A stretch of DNA of 64,000 nucleotides from Nonomuraea jiangxiensis (lineage in GTDB: Bacteria; Actinomycetota; Actinomycetes; Streptosporangiales; Streptosporangiaceae): positions 1 through 64,000 of the forward strand of contig NZ_FNDJ01000010.1 of NCBI RefSeq assembly GCF_900099965.1, written 5' to 3'. Made by a program: the position numbers and the translations under genes. Below the pieces are notes generated by a model. That model ran no database searches. It was not told the DNA's origin and was given only the letters and a program-made list of their open reading frames with translations. This document shows positions 32,590-41,154 of the stretch, piece by piece; the first letter of the stretch is position 1, and every line of letters begins with the position of its first letter.

Positions 32590-33920
32590 CACTTGCCCTT
32601 GATGTAGGGCAGCAGCTCGTCCCACGCGCCGGACTCGTTCGCGTGCAAGACGTAGTTGCGCGCAGTGGCCAGCCATTCGCGTACGGCGGTGGGCTTGGCG
32701 CCCTTGGCGGCGGCCAGCAGGTCGGGCGTGGACATCGGGATGGCGCGGCCCGCGCTGATCGACTGCTGCAGCTTGACCTCCACCGCGCGGTCCACCAGGC
32801 CCTTCAGGTCCGCGCCGACGAACTGGTCGGTGACCCGCGCCACCGCGTCGAAGTCCATCTCGGCCAGCGGCTTGTCGCGGCAGAGGATGCGCAGAATGGC
32901 CGCGCGGGCCGCGGCGTCCGGCGGCGGCACGAACACCAACTGGTCGAACCGGCCGGGGCGGCGGAACGCGACGTCGACGTACCAGGGCGCGTTCGTGGCC
33001 GCCAGCACCAGGACGCCCTCGTTGGCGTGCTGGTCCACGCCGTCGAGCTCGGCCAGGAACTGGTTGACGATCTGCCGGTTGTGCGCCTGGCGCATGTCGG
33101 AGCGGCGGGCGGCGAGCGCGTCCACCTCGTCGAAGAACAGCACGCACGGGCTCTGCCGGCGGGCCAGGTCGAACATGGCGCGCAGGTTGCGCTCGCTGGA
33201 CCCGACGTACATGTCCAGGATGTCGGCCAGCCCGACGCTCACGAACGACGCCCCGAGCTCGCCGGCGGCGGCCCTGGCCAGGTGGGTCTTGCCCGCTCCC
33301 GGCGGCCCGTACAGCAGGACGCCGCCGCCGGCCCGCTTGCCGAAGGCGGCGAAGAGCTCCGGCTGCCGCAGCGGCAGCAGCAGCTTGACCCGCAGCGTCT
33401 CCTTGACCGCCTCCATCCCGGCCACGTCGGCGAAGGTGACCTCCGACCGCTCCACCTTCTCCTCGGCCTCCACGGGCGCGGGGGCGGGCGGGGACGGGAC
33501 CGCCTGCGCGAAAGCCACGGGAGCCATCAGCCGGGCGGCCAGCTCGGGGTCGGCCACCCCGGGATCGCGGGACACCGCCTCGTGGTAGTGGTAGCCGGCC
33601 TTGCCCGTGTCACCCTCGCCGAGCAGCGCCCGGGCCGCGAGCACGCCCATCCGGGGCGGATGGCCGGGCTCGGCCAGGAACGGCTCCAGCGCGGCGAGCG
33701 CCGCCCCGTACGCGCTCCGGCGGACGAACGTCTCGGCCAGCCCGGCGGTGATGTCCGGGTCCTTGGGCGCGAGCATGAGCGCGGCCCGGAACTCGGCCTC
33801 CGCGTCGGCCAGGTATCCCTTGGTCAGGAGCTGCTCGGCGAGATGCCGCCGGAGGGGGAGATTGTCCGGGGACAGGCGTGCCGCCTCCCGGAGCGCCTGG
33901 AGCCCGGCGTCGTCGAGCAC
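32586..33920 (-). CDS. AAA+ ATPase with N-terminal TPR domain
   Basis: 444 residues. Residues 1-~135 are TPR-like helices (PLRRHLAEQLLTKGYLADAEAEF). After a Pro-rich linker, an FtsH/Cdc48-like AAA module follows: FADVAGMEAVKETL, Walker A GPPGAGKT (205-212), Walker B VLFFDEVDAL, sensor AATNAPW, and arginine fingers FRRPGRFD, then the small C-terminal helical domain. No protease domain is fused. It probably remodels or segregates proteins recruited by its TPRs, at the membrane through the coupled TPR-membrane protein. GTG 33920 has AGGAA just upstream. Confidence 0.85.
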   Translation of the reverse strand: MLDDAGLQALREAARLSPDNLPLRRHLAEQLLTKGYLADAEAEFRAALMLAPKDPDITAGLAETFVRRSAYGAALAALEPFLAEPGHPPRMGVLAARALLGEGDTGKAGYHYHEAVSRDPGVADPELAARLMAPVAFAQAVPSPPAPAPVEAEEKVERSEVTFADVAGMEAVKETLRVKLLLPLRQPELFAAFGKRAGGGVLLYGPPGAGKTHLARAAAGELGASFVSVGLADILDMYVGSSERNLRAMFDLARRQSPCVLFFDEVDALAARRSDMRQAHNRQIVNQFLAELDGVDQHANEGVLVLAATNAPWYVDVAFRRPGRFDQLVFVPPPDAAARAAILRILCRDKPLAEMDFDAVARVTDQFVGADLKGLVDRAVEVKLQQSISAGRAIPMSTPDLLAAAKGAKPTAVREWLATARNYVLHANESGAWDELLPYIKGKW

Positions 33921-34032
33921 GTTCCTGGTCCCTTCGTCGCGGATTTCTATCCAAAACTAGGCACACTACCGAAACCCGCCCCTACCAGGCGGCCAGAGCG
34001 CCAGGCACACCCGCTCTCCTCACGCCGGCGGG

Positions 34033-34782
34033 CTAGTCGGTGAGGAGCTTGGCGATCGCCACGACGCCGATGCACACGATCACGGCCCGCAGGACCGAGG
34101 CGGGGAGCCGGCGGCCGATCCGGGCGCCGAGGAAGCCGCCGATCATCGAGCCCACCGCCACCAGCAGCACGGCCACCCAGTCGACGTCGGCGACGAAGAC
34201 GTACAGGATGGCCGCCGCGCCGTTGACCAGGACGACGAGCACGTTCTTGGCCGCGTTCACCCGCTGTAGCTTCTCGTCCAGCAGCAGGCCCATCAGGCCG
34301 ATGAGCAGGATGCCCTGGCCCGCCCCGAAGTAGCCGCCGTACGCGCCGGACGCGAACGCGCCCAGCAGCAGCCAGGGGCCGCCGTGCGCGTGCCGGGGAC
34401 GGTCGGCGAGCATCCTGCTGAGCCTGGGCTGGATCACGACCATCGCGCACGACAACGCGATCAGCACGGTGACCACCGCCGTGAACGTCTGTTCCGGCAG
34501 GTTGAGCAGCAGCAGCCCGCCGATGATCGAGCCCGCCAGGGAGGCGGGGGCCAGTCGCAGCAGCCGGGAGCGCTGCCCGGCCAGCTCCGTCCGGTAGCCC
34601 ATGACCCCGGCCAGCCCGCCGGGCACCAGGCCGATGTTGTTGGAGACGTTGGCCGTGATCGGCGGCAGGCCGACGGCGAGCAACGTCGGGAACGTGATCA
34701 GCGACCCGGATCCGACGACGGTGTTGATGGCACCGCCCGCGATGCCGGCCGCGAGCACCGCGACCATCTCCCAGGGCGTCAT
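34033..34782 (-). CDS. TSUP/TauE-SafE-family permease
   Basis: 249 residues with about eight transmembrane helices. The duplicated family motif appears as GIAGGAINTVVGSGSLITFPTLLAVGLPP in the first half and GAFASGAYGGYFGAGQGILLIGLMGLLL in the second. The family exports or imports sulfite, organosulfonates or other anions. No sulfur-metabolism gene is adjacent. A GTCTTA-N5-TAAGAC palindrome 20 bp upstream of the start suggests repressor control. There is a 112-bp gap to the AAA+ gene. Confidence 0.9.
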   Translation of the reverse strand: MTPWEMVAVLAAGIAGGAINTVVGSGSLITFPTLLAVGLPPITANVSNNIGLVPGGLAGVMGYRTELAGQRSRLLRLAPASLAGSIIGGLLLLNLPEQTFTAVVTVLIALSCAMVVIQPRLSRMLADRPRHAHGGPWLLLGAFASGAYGGYFGAGQGILLIGLMGLLLDEKLQRVNAAKNVLVVLVNGAAAILYVFVADVDWVAVLLVAVGSMIGGFLGARIGRRLPASVLRAVIVCIGVVAIAKLLTD

Positions 34783-34802
34783 GGCGCGAGACTATGGATC
34801 AT

Positions 34803-34819
34803 GTCTTACCGGTTAAGAC
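34803..34819. promoter_or_regulatory. Palindrome GTCTTA-CCGGT-TAAGAC upstream of the TSUP gene
   Basis: Perfect 6-bp arms, 21 bp before the TSUP start codon, positioned to block its transcription. GntR- and TetR-type repressors use comparable sites; the regulator is unknown. Confidence 0.5.
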
Positions 34820-35117
34820 CAATCGTATCGATGAGTGAGATAACGTCCGGGCGAGGCGGTGCCGCCCTGGTCGTGCACGCCGATTCCGCCCCGTAAAGCC
34901 CCCGTATAAGTACGTCAAATCCCCGTATATCGCCATATTAGCCCCGGCCGCAAAACCCACCCCGAGCAGGGCCGGATACCCGGCACCGGTACGGCGGCGG
35001 CCCCCGGCGACACCCCGACCTCCGAAGACCTTGCTTTCACGGTTAATCGATGGCGTGGACTGGGCGTTCAACCACCACCAGTGCGGTACGGCCAGGAGTA
35101 ACGCTCCCGTTCGACCG
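34820..35117. other. Intergenic stretch between TSUP and beta-mannosidase genes
   Basis: The 406-bp gap 34783-35188 separates divergent genes. Besides the palindrome and promoter listed separately, it holds a locally A/T-richer part with two CCCCGTATA direct repeats about 20 bp apart (near 34902 and 34921). No open frame in it has a ribosome site or recognisable product. Confidence 0.5.
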
Positions 35118-35146
35118 TTGACGACCTTGGAGTACGGACGTAAAGT
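35118..35146 (+). promoter_or_regulatory. Probable sigma-70-type promoter of the beta-mannosidase gene
   Basis: TTGACG (35118-35123) and TAAAGT (35141-35146) are separated by exactly 17 bp, close to the HrdB-type consensus, and lie 43 bp upstream of the start codon. Confidence 0.6.
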
Positions 35147-35188
35147 TCGGCTCGCGCTTACTCGGTTTAGTGACCATCGGGAGAAGAC

Positions 35189-37531
35189 GTGTACCGTCCG
35201 CTGCACGACGGCTGGACCCTCCGCGCAGCCGGTGACGCCCCCGTGGGACCGGCCGCGATCCCGGCCAGGGTGCCGGGCAGCGTGCACACCGACCTGCTGG
35301 CCGCCGGCCTCATCGACGACCCCTACCGGGACGACAACGAGACGCGGCTGGGCTGGATCGGGCGTACGGACTGGGTCTACGAGACCACGTTCGACTGGCA
35401 GGACGACGGCCACGAGCGGGCCGACCTGGTCTGCGCGGGGCTGGACACGATCGCCGTGGTCAGCGTGAACGGCCAGGAGGCGGGCCGCACCGCCAACATG
35501 CACCGCACCTACCGGTTCGAGGTGCGCGACCTGCTGCGCGCCGGGGCCAACACGCTCCGGGTGGCCTTCCGCGCCCCCTACGCCTACGCCGAGGAGCAGC
35601 GGGAGCTGCACGGGGAGCGGCCGGGGCCCTACGACGAGCCATATCCGTTCATCAGGAAGATGGCCTGCAACTTCGGCTGGGACTGGGGACCGACGCTGGT
35701 GACCAGCGGCATCTGGCGGGAGATCGGCCTGCACTCCTGGTCGGGCACGCGCCTGGCGGAGGTGCGCCCGCTGGTGCGCGGCGACGGCGTGGACGTGCAC
35801 ATACGGGTCGAGCGGACCGGGGACGCGCCCGTGACGGTCACCGCCGACGTGGCAGGCGTGCGTGCCGAGACCAAGCTGGAGCAGGGCGAGAGCACGGCCG
35901 TGGTGCGCCTGGACGTGCCGGACGCCGAGCGGTGGTGGCCGCGCGGGCACGGCGGGCAGCCCCTTTACGCGCTCACCGTCCGAGCGGGCGCCGACCGGTG
36001 GCAGCGGGAGATCGGCTTCCGCACGATCGAGCTCGACCCGGACGCCTTCCGCCTGATCGTCAACGGCCGGCCCGTGTTCGTGCGGGGTTACAACTGGATC
36101 CCCGACCACTGCTTCCCCGCCATGATCACCCCGGAACGCCTGGCGGAGCGCTTCGGCCAGGCCACCGCCGGCGGCGCCAACGCGCTGCGGGTCTGGGGCG
36201 GCGGCCTGTACGAGTCGGAGGACTTCTACACCCTCGCCGACCGCCTGGGCCTGCTGATCTGGCAGGACTTCCCGTTCGCCTGCTCGGCCTACCCCGAGGA
36301 GGAGCCGTTCAGGACCGAGGTCGAGGCCGAGGCGCGTGACAACGTGGCCCGGCTGTCCTGCCACCCGAGCCTGGCGCTGTGGTGCGGCAACAACGAGAAC
36401 ATCGAGGGCCACCAGCACTGGGACTGGCGGGCGCCGCTGGGCGGGCGGAGCTGGGGCGCCACGTTCTACTACGACCTGCTGCCGGGCATCGTGGCCGAGC
36501 TGGACCCGACCCGCCCGTACTGGCCGGGCACTCCCTACTCGGGCGCGCCCGACCGCGACGTCCGCGACCCCTCGACCGGGACCGTGCACCTCTGGGACGT
36601 GTGGAACCACGAGGACTACACCCGCTACGCCGGCCACACCCCGCGTTTCGTGGCCGAGTTCGGCTTCCAGGGGCCGCCCGCCTACGCCACCCTGCGCGCG
36701 GCCTCCTCCGACGAGCCGCCGACGCCGGACAGCTCACACCAGAAGGCGGCCGACGGCCAGGCCAAGCTGCTGCGCGGCCTCGGCGCGCACCTGCCGCGCC
36801 CCGGGACGTTCGACGACTGGCACTACTACACGCAGCTCAACCAGGCCCGCGCGATGGCGTTCGGGGTCGAGCGGTTCCGCTCGCTCATGCCGTACTGCAT
36901 GGGGACGATCGTCTGGCAGCTCAACGACTGCTGGCCGGTGACGTCCTGGGCCGCCGTGGACGGCGCGGGCCGCAGGAAACCCCTCTGGTACGCGCTGCGC
37001 CGCGCCTTCGCCGACCGGCTCATCACCCGGCAGGACGGGGACGTCGTCCTGGTCAACGACACGGACGAGGAGTGGGCGGGCACCCTGGCACTGGCCCTGC
37101 GCGACCTGTCGGGACGGATCCTGGCGGCCGGGGACGAGCCCGTCACCGTCGCGCCCCGCGCCACCCTCCGAGTCGGCCCACCCCGCCAGGATCAGGGGCC
37201 GCAGGCCGCCCTGCTCACCGCGGAGCTGGGTTCGCTGCGCGCGCTGTTCACCCTGGCCGAGGACCCGGCGCTGGCCTACCCGCTCGCGGCGTACACGGCG
37301 GCCGTCGAGCCGGAGGAGGGCGGGCTGGCGGTCACCGTCACCGCCACGACGATCCTGCGCGAGCTGGCCCTCTTCCCGGACCGGCTGGACCCGGCGGCGA
37401 GCGTGGACGAGCAGCTCGTCACGCTGCTGCCGGGGGAGAGCCGTACCTTCCACGTCACGACCGAGCGGGACCTGGACCCGGCCGCGCTCACCGCCTACCC
37501 GGTGCTCCGCTGCGTCAACGAGCCCCACTGA
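35189..37531 (+). CDS. GH2-family beta-mannosidase
   Basis: 780 residues, full length for GH2 beta-mannosidases. The sugar-binding domain starts at HDGWTLRAAGDAPVG...IPARVPGSVHTDLL. The jelly-roll and Ig-like domains lead to the TIM barrel: FVRGYNWIPDHCFP, NALRVWGGGLYE, the acid/base WCGNNENIEGHQHW, and the nucleophile region RFVAEFGFQGPP. It removes non-reducing beta-mannose from oligosaccharides. No signal peptide is seen, so it acts on imported manno-oligosaccharides. GGGAGAAGAC precedes GTG 35189. Together with the GH9 enzyme it supports plant-biomass use. Confidence 0.95.
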   Translation: MYRPLHDGWTLRAAGDAPVGPAAIPARVPGSVHTDLLAAGLIDDPYRDDNETRLGWIGRTDWVYETTFDWQDDGHERADLVCAGLDTIAVVSVNGQEAGRTANMHRTYRFEVRDLLRAGANTLRVAFRAPYAYAEEQRELHGERPGPYDEPYPFIRKMACNFGWDWGPTLVTSGIWREIGLHSWSGTRLAEVRPLVRGDGVDVHIRVERTGDAPVTVTADVAGVRAETKLEQGESTAVVRLDVPDAERWWPRGHGGQPLYALTVRAGADRWQREIGFRTIELDPDAFRLIVNGRPVFVRGYNWIPDHCFPAMITPERLAERFGQATAGGANALRVWGGGLYESEDFYTLADRLGLLIWQDFPFACSAYPEEEPFRTEVEAEARDNVARLSCHPSLALWCGNNENIEGHQHWDWRAPLGGRSWGATFYYDLLPGIVAELDPTRPYWPGTPYSGAPDRDVRDPSTGTVHLWDVWNHEDYTRYAGHTPRFVAEFGFQGPPAYATLRAASSDEPPTPDSSHQKAADGQAKLLRGLGAHLPRPGTFDDWHYYTQLNQARAMAFGVERFRSLMPYCMGTIVWQLNDCWPVTSWAAVDGAGRRKPLWYALRRAFADRLITRQDGDVVLVNDTDEEWAGTLALALRDLSGRILAAGDEPVTVAPRATLRVGPPRQDQGPQAALLTAELGSLRALFTLAEDPALAYPLAAYTAAVEPEEGGLAVTVTATTILRELALFPDRLDPAASVDEQLVTLLPGESRTFHVTTERDLDPAALTAYPVLRCVNEPH

Positions 37532-37604
37532 CACCCGCCGGGGGAGAATTCTCATCCCGTGGGTGTCCCGCAGGTAGTACTGGCGATATCCGGGGGAGAG
37601 CTTG

Positions 37605-38444
37605 ATGCTCGGAGAAGCCGCGTTCACGGGCCCGGAGGCTATAACCGTGGTGAAGGCATCTCAGGCGGGAGCGGGCATGGACCTCAGCGGAAAAGTCGCC
37701 GTAGTGACGGGCGCGGGCCAGGGCGTCGGCGAGGGCAGCGCGTTGCGGCTGGCCGAGGCGGGCGCGGCCGTCGTGTGCGTCGACATCAACGCCACGACGC
37801 TCGACGAGACGGTCAAGACCATTCGCGGCAACTCGGGCGCGGCCATCGGCGTGCAGGCCGACGTGTCCACCCGGGAGGGAAACCAGGAGATGGTGCGCCG
37901 CGCGTGCGCCGAGTACGGGCGCATCGACGTCCTGCACGCCAACGCCGGGGTCACCCTGCTCGGCCGGGTGGAGGACTTCGCCGACGAGACCTGGGACCGC
38001 CTCCACGACCTCAACCTCAAGGGCGTCTACCTGGGGATCAAGGAGGTCCTGCCCGTCATGCGGGCGGCCGGCGGCGGCTCGGTGGTGATCACCGCCTCCG
38101 TGCTCGGCCTGGTGGGCGACCCCGACCTGCCCGCGTACGGGGCCACCAAGGGGGGACTGCGGTCGATGTGCCGCTCGCTCGCGGTGGCGTACGGACCGGA
38201 CAACATCAGGTTCAACACCGTCTGCCCCGGCGACGTGGAGACCCCCGGGCTGAAGGACTATTTCGACTTCCAGCCCGACCCGGAGGCCGCGCGCCGCTCG
38301 ATCACCGCCCAATACCCGATGCGCCGTTTCGCCAGCCCGCGCGACGTCGGCAACGCGGTGGCCTTCCTCGCCTCCGACGACGCCTCCTACATCACCGGCA
38401 CGGACATCGTGGTCGACGGCGGGATCCTGGCCAAGGTCTACTGA
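37605..38444 (+). CDS. Short-chain dehydrogenase/reductase (classical SDR)
   Basis: 279 residues. TGAGQGVGEGSALRL is the cofactor loop, HANAGV the NAG motif, VVITASVLG has the catalytic Ser, YGATKGG is YxxxK, and CPGDVETPGL follows. It ends in TGTDIVVDGGILAKVY, typical of sugar/polyol-type SDRs. Acidic Asp after the second beta strand (CVDIN) suggests NAD(H) preference. It lies 73 bp after the beta-mannosidase and may be co-transcribed. GGGGGAGAG lies 5 nt before ATG 37605; ATG 37677 (GGAG upstream) is an alternative that removes a 24-residue extension. Confidence 0.85.
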   Translation: MLGEAAFTGPEAITVVKASQAGAGMDLSGKVAVVTGAGQGVGEGSALRLAEAGAAVVCVDINATTLDETVKTIRGNSGAAIGVQADVSTREGNQEMVRRACAEYGRIDVLHANAGVTLLGRVEDFADETWDRLHDLNLKGVYLGIKEVLPVMRAAGGGSVVITASVLGLVGDPDLPAYGATKGGLRSMCRSLAVAYGPDNIRFNTVCPGDVETPGLKDYFDFQPDPEAARRSITAQYPMRRFASPRDVGNAVAFLASDDASYITGTDIVVDGGILAKVY

Positions 38445-38454
38445 CCCCGGCCCG

Positions 38455-39723
38455 CTACAGGTCGCTGGTGATCCGCAGCCGGGTCGTCCGGCCCCTTTCC
38501 AGGAGCAGGCCGGCCACGGCCACGGAGTCGCCGTGGCGCTCGGGCGGGTCCAGGCGGAGCAGCGGGCTGCCGGTCACCGAGAACATCGCGGCGGCCCGCC
38601 CCGTTCCCGCCGGGACCAGGTGCGAGCCGACGAACTGCTCGTGCGGCCGGAGCCCGACGGCGGCCAGCTGCTCGACCTCGTCGTCCTCGAAGTCGAACAG
38701 CGGCGCGAGCGTGCTGGACTCGCCGCGCAGCCCGCTCAGCGAGGCGGGCCTGAAGACGAACGTGAACTGCGGCGCGATCAGCTCCAGGATCAGGCAGGCG
38801 AACATCAGCTCGGGAAAGCCGAACACCCCGATCATCGTGTCCACCCTGGGCTCGACCAGCCCGGCCCGGGCCAGCACGTAGGGCGGCTCGATGATGACGG
38901 GATCGGGCACCACGACGTCTCCGACCCCGCCCTCCCGCAACCGGCGGATCAGCGTCTGGTGGAACGGCCCGGTGTCGTGGCTGTGGGTGACGACCCGCAG
39001 GTCGCCGCGCCGGCGCACGCCGCACTCGGCGCCGATCGCGTCGATCAGGTCGAGCGCGTGCTCCTCCGGCGGGGTGCCGAGGTCCAGCCGGCCGGCGATG
39101 GAGACGGGCGCGAGCACCGCGTACGCCTGCAGGTCGGGCACCGAGCGCAGGCCCTCGCCGAGGCCGCCGAGCGACAGGGCGCCGGGCAGGCCGAGGGCGG
39201 TCAGCGTGGTGCCGTCCACGTAGTCGAAGATGCCGCTCCAGGTGCGCGGGGAGCTCGCGTCGCCGCCGAGCTCCTGTCCGACGAAGGCCCCCGGCATCTG
39301 CTCGCCGGGCCCCTCCCCGGCCACGATGACCAGGCGCTCGGCGAAGCCGCGCAGGATCGACTCGGCGGCGGCGGTGGCCTGCCCGTCGATGCGCCGCTTG
39401 CGGGCCTGGACCCCCTGGTCCCCGCCCTGGTCCCCGTCCTGGTCAGACCCGGCGTCCTCCGGCCCGGCCGGCTCACCGGCCGCCAGCCGGCCCGCCCGCG
39501 CGGCGGCCGCCATCGCGGCCACCAGGACGGCCGGGACGTCGGACGCGGCGCCGGTGTCGCGCCCGGCACGGCCCGGCCCGGTGTCGCGTCCGGCCGGCTC
39601 GACGCCGTCGGCGGACGTGACCGCGCGGACCTCCGTCACCGACTTGTCGAAGAACCTGATCCGATCGGTCCACGACCGGCTGAATCGGGGGATCGCATTG
39701 ATGGCATTGTCCGTGACAGTCAT
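38455..39723 (-). CDS. Divergent GlpX-like (class II FBPase-type) sugar phosphatase
   Basis: 422 residues. Residues ~108-300 align by eye with GlpX: the GxxxxDGQATAAAESILRGF helix, VIVAGEGPGEQMPG (position of VIGEGExDEAP), FDYVDGTTLTALGLPGALSL (position of DPIDGTTLTAxGxPNAxSV, Asp170 kept), then VPDLQAYAVLAP and a tail corresponding to the DxDv/GGxPE region (MIGVFGFPELMFA). A 20-25-residue Asp/Gly/Gln insertion (~85-107) splits the first helix. It should be a metal-dependent phosphatase, but DP becomes DY and GGAPEG becomes GFPEL, so the substrate is likely not fructose-1,6-bisphosphate. It is last in the epimerase/aminotransferase operon, which points to a sugar- or cyclitol-phosphate. Confidence 0.6.
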   Translation of the reverse strand: MTVTDNAINAIPRFSRSWTDRIRFFDKSVTEVRAVTSADGVEPAGRDTGPGRAGRDTGAASDVPAVLVAAMAAAARAGRLAAGEPAGPEDAGSDQDGDQGGDQGVQARKRRIDGQATAAAESILRGFAERLVIVAGEGPGEQMPGAFVGQELGGDASSPRTWSGIFDYVDGTTLTALGLPGALSLGGLGEGLRSVPDLQAYAVLAPVSIAGRLDLGTPPEEHALDLIDAIGAECGVRRRGDLRVVTHSHDTGPFHQTLIRRLREGGVGDVVVPDPVIIEPPYVLARAGLVEPRVDTMIGVFGFPELMFACLILELIAPQFTFVFRPASLSGLRGESSTLAPLFDFEDDEVEQLAAVGLRPHEQFVGSHLVPAGTGRAAAMFSVTGSPLLRLDPPERHGDSVAVAGLLLERGRTTRLRITSDL

Positions 39724-39759
39724 TTATGGCCGCCTAGATGCTGAAGGGCGTTCAGAGAG

Positions 39760-41154
39760 TCATCTTCGCCCTTTCCATATTCTGAGGATCGCAGCGATGA
39801 TGATAATTGCCAAGGCCACCGCGACACACAGCTTCAGCCAATCCCGGGCGCCGATCCACACGTCCACCTGCTCCACCAGCTCGGGGATTCCGCCGATGGC
39901 CAGCCCGGCGGCCAGGGCCGCCAGCAGCGTGTTGGAATTCGACGTGACCACCTGGTCGCGAGCCCGGCTGAGCTCGGAAGCGAGCTGGATCACCCGGTCC
40001 ATCTCTTTTGCCGTGCGTGCCGCAGCCTCATCGGATTTGCGCAGAATACAAAGCTCTTCGTCAAATGCCCGATTTCTTGCCTCGTGTAGTGAGTGCCGAA
40101 AATTGTGAAGCTCCGTCAGCATCGCGGAATGGCGTAGCTGGGATTTGGCGATGCCGATGTTGCGCTTCGCGGCGATGGTCGGCTCCGTTATCAGAGTTTC
40201 CATCGTGAGCCGGTAGTGCCGTTCCAGGTTCTCCGACACCGCCTGCCGCAGGTTCGCGACCGTCCACACGAAAATGGAGGAGGAGTCGAAGCCGTAATAG
40301 CGCATCCTGAACTCCGATCGCGGCCGCAGGTCGATCGGCAGGTGCGAGATCTCCAGGCAGCAGCTCGGGTTGACGAAGACCATGTGGTCGCCGAGCACCG
40401 TGTATCCCGTGGCCACGTCGTTGAACACCTGGTCCGGGCTGCGCCTGCGCCACAGCCCGTCCTTGCTGACGTGGTCGGTGGCGTAGGCCATCAGCGTGGA
40501 GATCTCCCAGCAGAAGCGCCGTGACTCGGCCACTCCGTCGTAGGGGGCCTCCTCTCTCGCGGACCCGTTGAGGTCCCAGATCTGGACGGCGGGCAGCGCG
40601 TTCATCGGGCGCCGCTCGATGACGTCGCCGTCGCTGAGGATCGCCTGGTCGCACAGCGCGGTCACGGCCTGCTTGGCGACCTTCTCGCAGACGCTCCTGC
40701 TGGTGATCACGTTGACCAGCTGCACGAGCTCGTCCAGGTCGAGCGGGTGGCTGAGCCGGATGCTGCCCAGCGCGTCGGTACGGTTGGCCGTGGCGAACAC
40801 CCACGGGATGACGAGCAGGGCGTATTCGTCGTCCATCCAGACGATCGACTGGTGCAGGTCGTCGGTTTGCGCGTGGGCGGCGAAGGCGATCTCGGCGGGC
40901 AGCCTGCTGGCCGGGAGCAGCTCGGAGTAGTGCAGCCCGTGGTGGTCGATGAGCTTGGCCAGGTAGGAGTTCTCTCCCTGGTTCTGGTCGATCTTGCCCG
41001 AGTCGAGGGCGGTGGTGAGCACGCTGGGCCTCAGGTGCAGCGCCGTGTAGGTGATCAGGCTCACGCCGCTGACGAAGAGCTCCGAGACCTTCGGGGCCTG
41101 CGGGATCTCGCCGGGTTCGCCGAAGACGGTCGTACGGTAGCGCGAGACGATCAT
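39760..41154 (-). CDS. CorA-like-topology membrane protein, GMN motif absent
   Basis: 464 residues, no family recognised with confidence. The first ~330 are soluble and mixed alpha/beta. A long charged helix (HNFRHSLHEARNRAFDEELCILRKSDEAAARTAKEMDRVIQLA) leads into two C-terminal hydrophobic helices at about 408-425 and 438-459, with LAIGGIPELVEQV between them and RIWKGRR at the end. This is the CorA layout (long stalk helix, TM1, loop, TM2, basic tail), and IPEL sits where CorA has GMN...MPEL, but GMN is missing. ATG 41154 overlaps the aminotransferase stop (ATGA), so it is coupled. Codon use near its 3' end is A/T-richer than surrounding genes. Function unknown. Confidence 0.55.
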   Translation of the reverse strand: MIVSRYRTTVFGEPGEIPQAPKVSELFVSGVSLITYTALHLRPSVLTTALDSGKIDQNQGENSYLAKLIDHHGLHYSELLPASRLPAEIAFAAHAQTDDLHQSIVWMDDEYALLVIPWVFATANRTDALGSIRLSHPLDLDELVQLVNVITSRSVCEKVAKQAVTALCDQAILSDGDVIERRPMNALPAVQIWDLNGSAREEAPYDGVAESRRFCWEISTLMAYATDHVSKDGLWRRRSPDQVFNDVATGYTVLGDHMVFVNPSCCLEISHLPIDLRPRSEFRMRYYGFDSSSIFVWTVANLRQAVSENLERHYRLTMETLITEPTIAAKRNIGIAKSQLRHSAMLTELHNFRHSLHEARNRAFDEELCILRKSDEAAARTAKEMDRVIQLASELSRARDQVVTSNSNTLLAALAAGLAIGGIPELVEQVDVWIGARDWLKLCVAVALAIIIIAAILRIWKGRR

